Source of the DNA: Sordaria brevicollis
Taxonomy: Eukaryota > Ascomycota > Sordariomycetes > Sordariales > Sordariaceae
Direction of reading: 5' to 3'
Length of the DNA: 64,000 nt
Assembly: GCA_033439795.1 (NCBI GenBank)
Contig: JAUTDP010000011.1
Span: 1,178,001-1,242,000, forward strand
Shown here one piece after another: positions 1 through 12,186 of the stretch. Position 1 is the first letter of the stretch; each line of letters opens with the position of its first letter. The notes beneath the pieces were generated by a model. That model was not told the DNA's origin. It saw nothing but the letters and a program-made list of their open reading frames with translations, and did not search any database. The position numbers were made by a program, and so were the translations under genes.

Positions 1-1063
1 TGCTTGCATAGCGAAAAGCGGCTGGGTCTATGGCTATAACATGGCGATTTTGTTGTTCGTTTGCTGTCAGTGAGTATAGGGAGGAAGGACATGAAGAAGA
101 AAGGGATCAAATCATGGACAAGGGCAAGGAAGTGGAACGGAGAAAGGGGAGGGAAGATAATGACAACCTGACTGGACTGGCATGCATGCATGATTTGCAA
201 CGAACTACAACCACACACACTTTTACACTACACTTACTACTGGTACACTACCTTATTACTCGTTTTTATTTTCTGTCCTACTTTCTTGCGCGTTTTCTCA
301 TACACATTTCTTTATCATTGCAGTTAGCTTCTCTGTTCGGTTACTGCTACCTTGACTCAATTCCTCGGATGGCAGTTTCGAGGGTTGAGGTCACAGGAGC
401 AGTCTTTCTCGTTTCATCATACCCCCCTTACCATAAAGGGGACTTTTTCTCATGCGTCGGCGGTGGCATAGCATAAGGGGCGCATGTGACTCGAAAAAAG
501 ATTTCGGTTGATTCCTTCAGTTTTTCAGTCGTCATTGCTTTTTGTACGTATAACTCTTTCTGGCTATGGTTTGATACCAAGGTATGATAGGTAGTAGTAC
601 AGTTGAAAGAAAGATGATGAGATGAGATGAAGAGATGTCTGGTAGTGATAAATGGCAATGGCAACTGGTTTGGTATTGATGTTGATTACATGTGAGAAAA
701 GAAGACCGACACTCAGGCATTCTTGTGTTCCTCCCAAGTTTGTCGTGGCCAGACTGGGTATGTTGTAAAAGAAAGAAGAAACCCCAGAAATGAAGCAACA
801 CTTACGAACAATAATTTGTTGAAGTAGATCAAAACACAGATCAAGAGCTATATCAAGATCATTAATGCAGTTTTACGGCTATTCAATAATCTCGGAAAAC
901 CTGTCATTACAACATAAACCTTTTCTTAATATTTCTTGGTATCTTTTCCTCTTAACAATAAAACTCGCGAAGGGCTAACCATGCATAACTTTCCCACCTT
1001 TTTCCTTGTTTTATCCTCCTTCAGACTCTTTTTAATAATTTCTCGCAATATCCTCAACCGATC
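1..1063. other. Intergenic: left edge and 3' flank of the MFS gene
   Basis: No convincing gene is visible. Open frames here are short, lack spliced continuity and have low-complexity composition. The part next to 1063 is the AT-rich 3' flank of the minus-strand transporter gene. Confidence 0.5.
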
Positions 1064-3777
1064 TCAATTTTCCTTCCTCACTTCCGTCAGACCCTCCTTC
1101 TGCGCTCCGCTGCTCGTTTCATGCTCAGGCGCACCGTTGCTAGTACGCGGCGGACTAACAGCAACGGTAGCTGCCGACGAGCCGTCCTTTGACCCCCGCG
1201 GAGGAAGAGAATCATGGCCATGGTCGTGGCTGAAAGAGGACTCGCCTACCTCGTCGGTTGCGTAGTCTGGACGCTCGGGGTGACTCTCTGCGTTGCCGGT
1301 CCCATCATGAGAAGAACGGTGGTCTTGACTTCCACTGTCACCTCGACTGGTGCTGCCACTTGACCTCTTCCCCTCCCTCACCTCCCCCTTTTCCACATCT
1401 TTTTCTCCTGCTTCCACCCTCAAATCATCTCTCGAAGAAGTAGTCCGTCCCTCCTCCTCTTCCTCCTCCCCAACCCTCCCCATCACCACAACCCGTCCAG
1501 CAACACCCTCCCCCCTCGTCTCATCCCTCGCCACCCCCTCTCCATAAGCCGAAAACCTCAACCCACCACCATTCCCATTCCCCCCACTGATACCAGAAAC
1601 ACACCCGGTCCTCCTCCGTCTCTGCTCCTCAATCCTCCTCTCCATCTCCTGTCTCCTCTCCCTAAGCGCCAAACAAAACCTCGACCCTTCCCTAATCTTC
1701 TCCCCCTTCCACAGAAACAGAAAAGGCATCAGCGTCATGACAAGACTCATCGCCCCCAGCAACGCGCAAGCCCCAGCAATTCCTAAGCGATGGAACATGG
1801 GTGCTGTCGCCAGCGGCAAGACTGTTGCCAGCAGGGAGCGAGAACAGGAGGCGGCCGCGTTGGCGGAGGCAGCAAAGATCTCGTACGCGTCTGTTAGGTA
1901 ATTGAGTAAAGCTTGGAAGACGCACATGAAGCCCATTCCGAAGGGGATTCCACTTAACATGGGGATCCAGAATGGTAAGGAGGAGCGGGAGGTGAAGCCT
2001 AGCCAGAATAAGGAGATCACAAACATGGGGCCTCCCAAGCAGGCGAGGGGTAAGCGGCGGTATTCCTCCTGGCGGGTCCAAGCGGCGTTACGGCTGCGGG
2101 CGCGGGTGAGGATGGAGTCCCATGCCATGAACACCGGCAAAGCCAGGAGGCAGCCGGCGCCGATGGCGAGGTAGGTGAGGCCGCATTGGCCGGGGGAGAG
2201 GCCGTAGAGGTCGATGAAGATGAAGGGGTAGGCTTCGAAGGTCATGTAGAAGATTGCATAACACAAAGAGATGTAGGCGCAGGAGGTGGAGACGATGGGT
2301 TCCATTAGGATCATGCGGATGGGGCGGGTGAGGACGATGGTGGTGAGTTCGGAGAGGGAGTGTTGGTTGTCTTCGAGTTCGCGCGGGGCGATGACGCGGG
2401 CGTGCGGGTTGGTGAGACGGAGGTGTTGGGCGCGGTGAAGCAAGAGGATGGGGCCGTAGGTTTCTGGTAACAAAAAGAAGAGGGGGAGGAGGGTCAGGCC
2501 GGCGTACATGAGGCCGATCCAGAAGGCCCAGCGCCAGCCAATGGTGGTGGCGGCGTAGCCGGAGATGATGGGCGCGATTAGGGGGCCGAAGACTGTGGTC
2601 TGTCGATGTGTTAGTCTCCATTGAGAAAATGGAAAGGAAAGGGGAGACGAACAGCCATGAAGATACCCATACTCCTCCCCCTCTTCCTCGGTTCATCATA
2701 TATATCTGCAATAATCCCTGGAACCAAAGCAATCGGCGCACTAGCAAAGATGCCCGAGAACAGTCTGAAGATGATGAACGATATCCAGTGCGGAGCGAGT
2801 GCACACGCCAGGGTAAACAAAGCAAACATGGAAAAGGTCCCTATGCTCAGCTTCCTGCGTCCATACTGCTCGCTCAGGGGTGCCCACAGGATGGGTCCCA
2901 TCACGTATCCTGAGAAAGTTGTCAGCACTTGCGAGAAGTAGGTTAGGTATGTCAAGGCCTCACCAATCAGATAAATGGAGATGGGTAAAACCGTCTCTTG
3001 CTCGGACTCAATCTTCCACTCTTCCACGATAAAAGGGATGGCGTTGGACGGAAGGGCGCTGCCCATGGAGGAGTTGAGGATCAACATGACGGCCGTGAAC
3101 AAGATGGCAGACTTCTTGCCGGAGGACCAGTTGTAGGGGTTTTCTGGATCGTCTTCTTCCCATGAGATGATGGTGTCTTCGCCGTCGTCGATGAAACCGA
3201 AGCTGGTTATGCTGCTGGCGCGGGGAAGGAGTTGGGCGGGGATACCGCGTGGTTCAACAATGGTTTTTGTTGGCTTTTCGTGGAAGGAGGAAGATGCTGA
3301 AGAGATGTGGCCATGTTCGCTGACATGTTTGCTGATGGGAATGGCTGCTGGTTCTGGGAAGCTGGTTCTTGGGACTGTTCTGTTGGTTAGCATGACACAT
3401 GTGGCTCATAGATAAAGACAAAACTCACCACTTGTGCTGTCTGGTAAGGTAAGAGATTCCCGAGGTATGTTGAACTCGCTGAAGTGGAAAAGTTGTTCAA
3501 GATTCATTGACTCGGTTGAGTAACTTGATTCGCTTCCACTGTGCCGTTCGATGTCTTCTGAGCTGGATGTTCCTAGATAAAACTTCCTCGGTTCAGGAGA
3601 CTTGTGAATGGTCTCCTTAATTTCGCTATTCTCTGTCTGGTCACTGGTGTCTTTCGCTTGTTGTACAAATCCAGAATCAACACGGTTTTCCAATTTTGAG
3701 ATGCCACGTCCAGCATCGGCGGGTTGGGGTTGCTGGTGACCCTCTTCGCCAGCGTTCAGCTCGCCGTTTTGTGTCAT
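1064..3777 (-). CDS. MFS drug/polyamine-type transporter (DHA1-like)
   Basis: This is a plasma-membrane proton antiporter of the major facilitator superfamily, resembling fungal DHA1 polyamine/azole-type exporters. Three exons join in frame: 3777-3429, 3374-2653 and 2599-1064. The introns are 54 and 53 nt; the first has a CTAAC branch site directly before its acceptor. The predicted protein is 868 aa. Residues 1-200 are polar and probably cytosolic, ending in the ENPYNW element that usually precedes the first membrane helix of these carriers. The loop motif GPILWAPLSEQYGRRK (about 276-291) is the family's motif A. About twelve hydrophobic helices follow to roughly residue 660. A tail of about 190 residues rich in Glu, Gly, Arg and Ser is unusually long. 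The start is the ATG at 3777; the frame stays open upstream but has no earlier ATG. The substrate cannot be told from sequence. Confidence 0.88.
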
Positions 3778-5526
3778 GGTGTAAGGGTTGCGGAGGTCAT
3801 TAGACCACCAATGAAAAGAAGAGGTCAAAGCTTGTTTCGAGTTGAGGTCATTCCCGACTGACCAAGAGAGATCGCAAAGGAAGGTAGGTCACCGAATCTG
3901 TAGAGCGGACAAGCGGCGGCAAGAAGAGAGTGATATACAAGACCATTTTGTTCAGCATTACAATATCAAAGAAACCAGACACCGAAGCATGTGCTTCATT
4001 GCCGACAACCATGATGAAAAAGTACTATGTCATGCATGAGCGAACGGAGATGGGGTATGCATGACGGGTGGCCGATTCGATACTGGATGTTGTTATCCGA
4101 GGATGTGGAGCGCAACAAACAGTTGAAGCCTTGCCGTGTGAACGAGAAGGTCATTAAGCAAGTGATTCTGCTGCAATAGAGTCAGCCATAGTATAGTGCT
4201 TTTTGACGCCAAAGTGATTCTGTCAAGTAGACCCCAAGCATCTCAAATCCTGAGAGTCCTTGATTTAGTTTTGGACTTTCTTGTTGACGGAGACAGGTGA
4301 CCCAATCGGCTGGTCAAGGGTTTTCGAGATTGTTGGAGTTGCCGACATGCTGGTATCTTGGGGAGCGAGGACAGCTGAGGTGGGCATGTGAAGAGGAGAA
4401 GGCCTTTTGGAGACACCAAAACAAACCAACGATGATGGCGACGAAAACATGACGTCCCAAGGCACGACACCGTTTTATCCCGACCGCCGAGGAATTGTCG
4501 GTGATCGGAGATTGACGAGAAGCCGCCTCGGTGAGCACATGGACTTCCGCGTTGCCCACTGAAGGGAGATGTGATGATAGGTTTGTCCTCTTTCATCGAG
4601 CTCATTCGAATTATCGTGACTAGGGTCCTGAGGGTCGATTCTTATACATGTATTCCAGGCCCAGCTAGTGGTAGAGCTTCCTCGAGAAGCTTCCAAACTA
4701 AGCGCTGTATCAAGCCTGAAGTCGGCGGGTTTCTGGCGTAAGCTCCGAGTAAAGAAAACTTTCACAGAGGTGTTCCCTCAGTTAGCCATGACAGACCAGC
4801 TTGTGAACTGGGAATCCCGATGTTGTGGTCCTGGCGGAGGCAAGCCTGTTGACGACAAGAGTCATCCTCAACGTAATGTTTTGGGGGACTCTTAGGGTGG
4901 TAACTGTTACATATTCAGCTGCTGGAGCATTGTTAATGCGGCAAACCCGTTCCTGCTTCAAGATTATCTCGGCGCATGGAACATAACGGTCTTGCGTCAC
5001 AAAACGTTGACAACACGTGCAGGTTGTAATACTCGTGGCCTAGATAAGAAGCTCATGGCCCCGTGTTGACAAGACTATCTTACCTGCTCCAGTCAGTAAC
5101 GGCCTCGGGATCGAGTCACTGCGCTGACTGAAAGTGAGCGCCTTACAAAGTCAGTTTGGTTCCAGGTGCTGCTATCGACGAAGGAAAAGGAGCCCGAGGC
5201 CGCTGGGAGTTGTGGTGGAGGCGTCCAAGGCGCTACGACATGCGAGCTGCGAGCTGCGAGAACGTTGTCTTGTCGCGTTAGGCCCGCTGATGCCGCATCG
5301 AGTGTCAAGCCTCCGCCGAAGTGACTTTCATTGACCTAATATCCACGCATTATCCCAGTATTTTCCACGAACAGCCTTTGTTGTTGACGTGGTATCGCTT
5401 AATGGTGATTTCTCCGGTCCTTGGGTAACCTGACGATAAGACTGTTGCCATTGTTGTGTCTGCGACGAATCATTCACACTCCTCGGAAGTGACGTAAGGC
5501 GGGATATGTTTGGGTATAATATGTCT
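3778..5526. other. Intergenic, no gene seen
   Basis: This stretch holds the MFS upstream region and the 3' flank of the prefoldin gene. Short open frames on both strands (for example 4243-4605 and 4475-4765 minus) have no recognisable domains, and some lack an ATG. Nothing further can be supported. Confidence 0.5.
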
Positions 5527-6077
5527 TCATGTCTCGAGGTTGATTGTCCTTCCAAATCTTGCGTACAAATCCACCTTGAGCCCCTTCATCTCGGTGCGGA
5601 TGGTTTCTAGCTTCTCTTCGAGGTATTCGATCTCCGTTTCGAGTTTTGCAGCCGCGATGCCGAGCATCTCCTTTGCTTGTTCGTGGCGGATGTGGAAGAA
5701 GGAATCGCCAATCTTGTACCTATTGTCGAGAATTGGTGAGTGTCTGGATGATGTTGATGGTGCGTCCTCGCAGCGAACTTACTGGACAAGTTCGTCCTCG
5801 TCCTCGACCAGCTCCAGCTCGGTGTCCAAGTCGTCGAGTTCCTCCTTCTCCTTGTTCTTGTTCTTGAGCTCGTCCTCGATGCCCAGTTCGCGCTGGTGCA
5901 ATCGGCTGAATCTGTTGATCTTGTCCTGGTCCTCGCGGCGGACCTCGATCTCGTCGCCGGCCGCCTCCTCGTCCTCTTTGCTTAGCTGTATGGGGTGGTT
6001 AGCGACGAACAATTGCGACTGACATTGTAGTCCTTTGAAAGATTCCCTGGTCAAAGACGTACCATACGGCGATTCAT
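5527..6077 (-). CDS. Prefoldin subunit 4 (Gim3-like)
   Basis: This is a beta-type subunit of the hexameric cytosolic prefoldin chaperone, which hands nascent actin and tubulin to the chaperonin CCT. Exons 6077-6063 (only MNRRM), 5985-5783 and 5719-5527 join to 136 aa, the usual length for the subunit. Introns are 77 and 63 nt with GTACGT and GTAAGT donors. The N-terminal helix contains VRREDQDKINRFSRLHQR, a strong subunit 4 signature. It is followed by a charged Lys/Glu/Asp coiled coil, a short central hairpin region (YKIGDSFFHI) and a second coiled-coil helix ending in a short tail. It is divergent from the CENP-W-like gene, with 377 bp between the two starts. Confidence 0.9.
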
Positions 6078-6454
6078 TGTGACGGTGGTTTGCTGACGAC
6101 GGGATGTTTCCTGGCGACAGAGTAGTTGTCAGGCGCTGGCTTCGGTGGTGACGAGCAGCTGCCCGAAGCGACGTCGAAGCTCAGACCCCACTTGGAATCA
6201 ATTAGGGGCACAGTTATTCATCGACGCCAGGGGGGATACATCATGGTGGGGTTGCGGCTCCGCTACCCGATTGGCCAGAACCTTTTGTGTTAGTGACAAA
6301 GTCCTTTTGAGAAACGCCAAAACATCAAAACAAGCACATCGCGACGTCGACGACAACCACTTTTGGCCTGTATAAGACTCTGCGGGATATGATCTCTGGG
6401 GTATCTTGGCTTCTCTTTTGATATCGGTTTTATTGCCGACGCAAAGCATTTGCA

Positions 6455-6903
6455 ATGCCCGGCCAAAAAGCGTACCCGCGGGCGACGGTCAAGAAGATTG
6501 TCAAGGCCCACGCTAACTGCAATGTTAGCAAGAACGTCGATGTTATGGTAAGCGACTAACAGAGTTGAAGCTATTCCCAAATCTAACGCGTCTTACTAAC
6601 GTCGGCTATGCTTTAGATCTACCTCGATTATGTTCTGTTTATGCAGACGTAAGAACGTTCTTTTAACTTCTTACACGGTATTTACACTAACAATTTGACA
6701 GCCTCATGAAGGAGGCTACCATTGAAGCCAAGCAAGGGGGTGAACGGGGCATCACAGGCCGGAGTGTCAAGAAAGTCACTGCTGTAAGTTTCTCCAAGTC
6801 ACATTTCAGCTCGTGTTATCCCCACAACCCCTTTTTGACCCCTTGGACCCCCTTTGTTGACATTTTGCTGTAACAGGACACTCTTGCAAAGTTCAAGGGT
6901 TGA
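6455..6903 (+). CDS. CENP-W-like histone-fold kinetochore protein
   Basis: This is a tiny gene split over four exons: 6455-6547, 6617-6648, 6702-6783 and 6877-6903, giving 77 aa. Every junction has GTAAG-type donors and YAG acceptors, and the frame continues across all three introns. The protein opens with a basic helix (KAYPRATVKKIVKAH), followed by a long hydrophobic helix (IYLDYVLFMQTLMKEA) and a third helix with RSVKKVTADTLAKF. This is the short alpha1-alpha2-alpha3 histone-fold layout of CENP-W, which pairs with CENP-T in the constitutive centromere network. The family call comes from recognition of the fungal version and its size. Another small histone-fold partner, such as a CBF/NF-Y relative, is the main alternative. 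The exons are too short to stand out as single open frames. Confidence 0.72.
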
Positions 6904-8072
6904 TGAAAGACAGCAGCACCACATGTTTTACTTTACCCTTTCCAAATGTGCTCTTTAAGATTTATGGCATGGTGTTGGCTGGCTGGCACCAATATCGGGC
7001 CTCTGACAGCACATCGGTAACCCCCACTGTTGGAACGACATCCCCTTGTTGGAGGTGAAGCATTTGGCAAACGGGAAGTGCTCTCGATGACCTATCAGTA
7101 TCCGGTAGGGCATGCGTGCATAAACTTGGACTTTTGTTCATTTCCATTCGCGGACGTGGCAACAGCAGTCTCATACTCCTCTACCTACCATCTTGTATGA
7201 TTGTTCAAACCATCGGAATATGAAAATGAAAGCTTTCAGTGGGTGATTTCACATGCCCAGCAAGAAACATCAAGGTTTAGATTGGTGTCGGGTAACTTAC
7301 AATACCGTACTGACCGCTGTCGTGATGGAGATTCTTGGTGTTTCTGAAGACTTCTGTGCCGGTCGAGAGTGGGCTCCATTCGCAACGGGAAGCCGCCGAG
7401 CTGCGGCCAACCCCAGATCCCGTCTGGATGCCGGCAAGGCAGCAATGCCCTGGACCGCCTTCACCCGCCGGCACCCCTAGAATCTCACCGGAAGTGCAAT
7501 TCAGGAGGCCCTGACCCCCGCCGTCGTGACTCCTCCCTTTGCTCAGCCGTCGACCGCCTGCCAGAGATGCTTGTGTCTGGGCCCGGGGTTGTGACTGCCC
7601 GGTGAAGTGTGACCGCAGTGGTGTCCGCCTGGGCGGGATCGGGGGTCTCCACTCTTTGGAGCTGGGGCGGGACCTCCTGGCCGGGGAGAGCTCCAAAATT
7701 GTCCAACGTCAGCAGCTGAGCTGTCCCGCCGCCTTCCCGTCCCGCCCACCCTCCTTCCGCCAAACAGCCAGCAACAAAACAAACTTGTCACCACCACACT
7801 TTCTTCCTGGAGACAACTTCTTCACTTCCACTTTCTCACCTTTTTTGCATCTTCCTAATACCAAAAACACATCAACCCCAACACGTCCAAAACACCTGCT
7901 GGTATCACCTCCCCCGCACCAGCAGTCAAGCACAACAACCCCGCAAAGCCATCACCATAATTACTGTCGGAGCCTTGTCCTGAAAAGCAAACAAGGCAAC
8001 CTTCACACCGCGCAATCACGACAAGCTGTCCCCTCAAGCTTGACAAACCATCCACACAACACCACACATACA
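6904..8072. other. Intergenic / upstream region of the Yag7-like gene
   Basis: No gene is supported. The last 350 bp before 8073 are pyrimidine- and CA-rich with few G residues, typical of the promoter and 5' UTR of a well-expressed fungal gene. Open frames at 7253-7763 on both strands are overlapping low-information frames. Confidence 0.5.
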
Positions 8073-9691
8073 ATGGCTGCCGCCGCCGTCCAGAACCCTC
8101 CGGTCGCGACCGAGTCCAAGTCGGCCAAGAAGAAGAAGGCCAAGCAGGGCACCGAGTCCCCCGCCCTCGCTACCTCTTCTACCCCAGACAAGCCCGCCTC
8201 TCTCGCTGCTGGCAACGAGCCGTCTCAGGAGGGCGACTCGTCCAACCCCCATATCCGCGAGATTCAGAAGTGCGTATACCAGCTCTGGATACCTTCCATC
8301 ACATGCTAGTTACTAACACTTCATCTTCTCTTCTCTCCAGGGCTATCCGCAATGTCTCCAAGAAGATCGTAAGTCTCCACACACACCACAACGTCACCCG
8401 AGAATCCGCTAGAGACTGACATCATCTTCCCAATCTAGACCAATGCCTCCAAGATCGACCATCTGGTAGCTGAGCACAGCCCCAAGACCCTCGACGACCT
8501 TGTGGCCCTCAAGATCATCAACGCCGACCAGAAGGCTGCCTACCTCAAGAAGCCCCAGCTTCAGGCCCAGCTCTTCCAGCTCGACGAGCAGCTTGCTCTC
8601 CTCAAGACCCTTGATGCCGAGCACAAGATCCGCCTGACTGAGCAGGAAAAGTCCCTCAGCGACAAGTTCGCCCAGGAGAAGGCCGCGCTCGTTGCTGAGC
8701 TCGAGAAGAAGGCCGAGGTCAATGCCGACAAGAAGCTCCACGACAGCTTGCTTCACCTCTCTCAGTTCCTTCGCCTCGCTGCTGCCCGTCGCGCTGAGGA
8801 TGCCGACAGCACTGCCGACGAGAATATGGCTCTCGAGGGTGTTCTGCTCCACATCTACTCTGGCGACGAGAATGCCGTCAAGAACATGCTGAAGCTCGTC
8901 CAGGGTGCCGAAGAGCAGACTCGCAGCACCACTGGTGAGCTGCTCAAGACCACCTGTAAGACGATTCCCGGAACCATGCAATCCATTATCTCGACATGCT
9001 AACCTTACCCCGTACAGTCGCCCAGGTTAAGCAGACCGCTATTGCCTATGCTGCCCCCTTCCAGCAGCCCGCTGCTGAGGAGCCCGTTGTCCAAGCCACC
9101 GAGACCGAGGCCGCCCCCGCCGAGACTAAGCCCGCCGAGACCGAGGCTGTCGAGTCCAAGCAGGAGCCCCAGACCGACCTTACTGTCGCCAACGCTGGCC
9201 TCACCGAAATCGACGACGGCTCCGCTGTTGCCTTGACCAACGGAAACACCGAGGAGCAGCTTGCTGTTGGCGGTGCCCCCGCTCAGACCGACGTCGGTGA
9301 CAACACCGCCAACCCCGCTGCCGAGAGCGGCTGGGATGCCTCTGGCTCGGCCTCTGCTTCTGCCGACATGACCGGCTCTCAGGAGTGGGTCGAGGTCCAG
9401 CGCGACCCTGCTGAGACTGAGAAGGGCCTCGAGGCTACCCCTGCCGCCCCTGCCAACACCCAGTCTTGGGCTGACGACCATCCTGAGGCTGCCGCTGGTG
9501 CCCCCGCTAATGCCGACGACGGCTTCCAGTCTGTTCAGCGTAACCGTGGTCCTCAGCAAGGAGGTTATCGTGGCCGTGGCGGCTACCGTGGACGTGGTGA
9601 TGGTCGCGGTCGTGGACGTGGCCGTGGCGGTCCTCGTGGCGGTCGTGGAGGCCCTCGCCCTCCTCGTACGGGTGGTGACGAGCAGCACTAG
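8073..9691 (+). CDS. Yag7-like protein with C-terminal RGG repeats
   Basis: Four exons (8073-8269, 8341-8368, 8439-8955, 9018-9691) give 471 aa. The N terminus has a lysine cluster (SAKKKKAKQ). A helical middle part runs IREIQKAIRNVSKKITNA, then KIINADQKAAYLKKP, a charged coiled coil, and LSQFLRLAAARRAEDAD. I recognise this as the conserved core of fungal Yag7-like proteins, which are poorly characterised and probably RNA- or ribosome-associated. Residues from about 330 on are Ala/Pro/Glu-rich and end in a block of RGG/RGR repeats, a typical RNA-binding and arginine-methylation region. The start ATG sits in a good CACAATGGC context. The stop is TAG at 9689-9691, but the same frame continues for 50 more codons with five SGWG repeats (see separate entry). 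Confidence 0.8.
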
Positions 9692-9844
9692 GAGTCTGGT
9701 CGTTATGAGCCTGTGGCGATGGAGTCCGGCTGGGGTGCTACCGGATCTGGCTGGGGCGCTCCTGAATCTGGCTGGGGTGCCGAAACAGGATCCGGCTGGG
9801 GCACTCAAACCGAGACCATGTCTGGCTGGGGTGCTGCAGCTTGA
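9692..9844 (+). other. In-frame SGWG-repeat extension behind the Yag7-like stop
   Basis: Directly after the TAG at 9689-9691 the same reading frame stays open for 50 sense codons and ends at TGA 9842-9844. It encodes five near-copies of (E/G/M)SGWG(A/T), with Gly, Trp and Ala codons biased as in the upstream exon. This looks like protein-coding sequence rather than a 3' UTR. It may be reached by stop-codon readthrough, or it may be a tail recently cut off by a nonsense change. An intron removing the TAG is not obvious, because no phase-0 donor at a plausible distance is seen. Confidence 0.6.
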
Positions 9845-12186
9845 CTATGTTTCTTTCTCATTTTGATCTCGTCTGTCATCTTTGTTTTATGAGGGCGTAT
9901 GCGATTTTTGCTCTGGGATCTCTTGGCGTTCTCATGATCAAAAAAAGTTCATATTGCGCTATAACATGGATTTTCTGGCTTCGTTCTGGTCTGTATTGTA
10001 CATTAAAAATTTGGGCAAGCGCAAAGGGGTTACGGAGAAACGGATGACTGTTAAATGGTGGCCAACCTTGTTTTTACTTGTTACCCCCGGAATCAACTTG
10101 CATGATAACGACAGAGAAGGATTAAAAAGAAGGAAAGAAAGAAAGAGTGGTGTTGCCGAAATGGCGCAAGGAAGATGAAGATGTGGATGTAACCATAATG
10201 AAGCTGAAGGATGAATTGACGATGGATCTGATGAGGACTCTTTTGCATTTCTGCTTGTGTTTGTGTTGGTGCTTCATAGCATTGGCTTTGTGTATGAGAT
10301 CGACCACAAAATGTCAAGTCCTAACGGCATTCCAATGTCGTCTTTTGAACCATCCTCTTTACCGGCTCGGATCTAACCGCGTCTCACCACTTAGCACACG
10401 CGCCGGCATCCAGACACGAGTATGATACGTTCTCACGTGACAGGAACGCCCGACATTACTTGCATTCCTCCATTCTCTTTCAGGATAAGATCGTCGTAGT
10501 CACTCGACCACTCAATCCTCCCCCACAATCGAAATGGAAGACCGTTGACAAAAGTTACACTGCAAGTCCGTCGTCGATTCAAGTTTCTTACTTAAATTGT
10601 TTGTCTCACCCGAGGAGAGGACTTCGGAGGAGACGGCCGAGTTCTAGTTCCAGGATGTGATGGAATGTGCTTGTTGTTTATCAACAACAACAACACCGTC
10701 AAGCGTCAAGTATTCCCCGCTCTCGGAGTCTGGTCTGCTCATCAAATCACCCGAACGGTGCCCGGCGTCTTAGGGACGTGCCAGGCCGGGCGCTTGCAGT
10801 TTTATGCCTTTTTTATGTCGCACCATCCTCGCTGTGGCATTTCCAGCTCACTCGCTCGAGGTTGGCTGTCCCGGTTGGAGCTGGCTGTCAAAACATCACT
10901 CGAAGCCTCCGTCCCAGTTCTGCTACGAACAGACGAAACAGAAAAATCCCAGGGGCTAGGACACCCTCTTTCTCGGGACGCAACTCTCTCTTATGCACAT
11001 CAAAACGATTGGTGGTCACGATACGCCCGGGATTTCTTACACGCACTTTGGTAAAGTTGTTTGAGGACATCTGACTGGCTTCTCTCTTTCTGTCGCTCTC
11101 TTCCCCGCGCCCACCACCTTGCGCCACAACGCATGATCCATGATAATGCCGGGCGTTTGAGAAATGGCTGGGAAGTTGACGAACAGCCAATGAGAAGCCG
11201 TCTTCATGTTTTCTGGAGAAGAAGAAGAAGGCTCGTTCGAGCGAGAGAACGATAGGCGAAAAGCGGGAGGATACGGGTCTTTGTTTATAATTCTTCTACT
11301 GGCGAGTAACCTCGAGATGAACCAGCCATGTTGTGTTGAAAGTTGCAGCAGCAGGAAGACACAAGTTGCTTTGCCCCGCCAATGTGGTTCCGGACGGCAA
11401 GTGAAACATCAACAAGCTCCTTCAGAAGTTCGGAGTGACAGGGGTGGAACACACCAAGAGGGGTGGCAGGGCTGATCACAACGTGGTGTGGTAACTTTGC
11501 TAGTGTAGCTACCGAATGTCATGAGAGGCTCCTGACCAGCTTGACAGGTACGACAGTCCAGCAAATTGAAAAGACAAACGAGATCAATGTGAGGATTTGA
11601 GGACGTGAGTGGTCTGTCAACTTTCATAACCCACCAGACGGTTTTCATGGGTTTCATTCCTCTCTTCTTTTTTCCGTCTTCCTAGAGATTCTGGCATTCT
11701 TCTATCCCTTCCCTTGCTTCGACAATCCAGGCACGCAAAGTAACCTGTTCATCCAACGGTTTGGGCTAGCGGTTATAGCCCTATCACCATACCTTGACCC
11801 TCGTCATCCCTTGACTTGATTTTCTCCTTCTCTCCAGGTCGTCTCACCTGACCTTGTCCTTGTCCTTGTCCTTGCTTGACGTTGACCGTGGCAACGGACA
11901 CTGTTTGCGTCCGTTTGTTTTTCATTCTTCAGCTTTTTTTCTTTCCTTGTCTGCGAACGGAAGACCCAAACCTTCGGCCTGGGTAACTTGAACGACGTGA
12001 CCTGGGCAACCCGAACATTCGACCACCGATTGATGGTTTAGTCCGGTACTACCATCTACATCATCTAGGCCAGATATTCGACCAGGCCACCATCATCAAC
12101 CTCCTGATAAGCCATCTGGATCTTATCAACACCATCATCGAACCTACCCCGTCATAGTACCCGCGAGGTACCAAACACCAGCCACA
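9845..12186. other. Intergenic, long upstream region of the Cys/His module gene
   Basis: There are 2.3 kb without a supported gene. The part nearest 12187 is pyrimidine-rich, with a short CTTGTC tandem near 11853-11875, and reads like a promoter or 5' UTR. Frames at 10093-10425 and 10665-11190 overlap on both strands and show no domain. Confidence 0.5.

Noticed and set aside
9597..9691. Intron ending at CACTAG that would remove the Yag7-like stop codon
   Set aside because: Candidate donors in the RGG region are in the wrong phase to keep the SGWG frame, and the nearest GTACGG donor gives only 26 nt.
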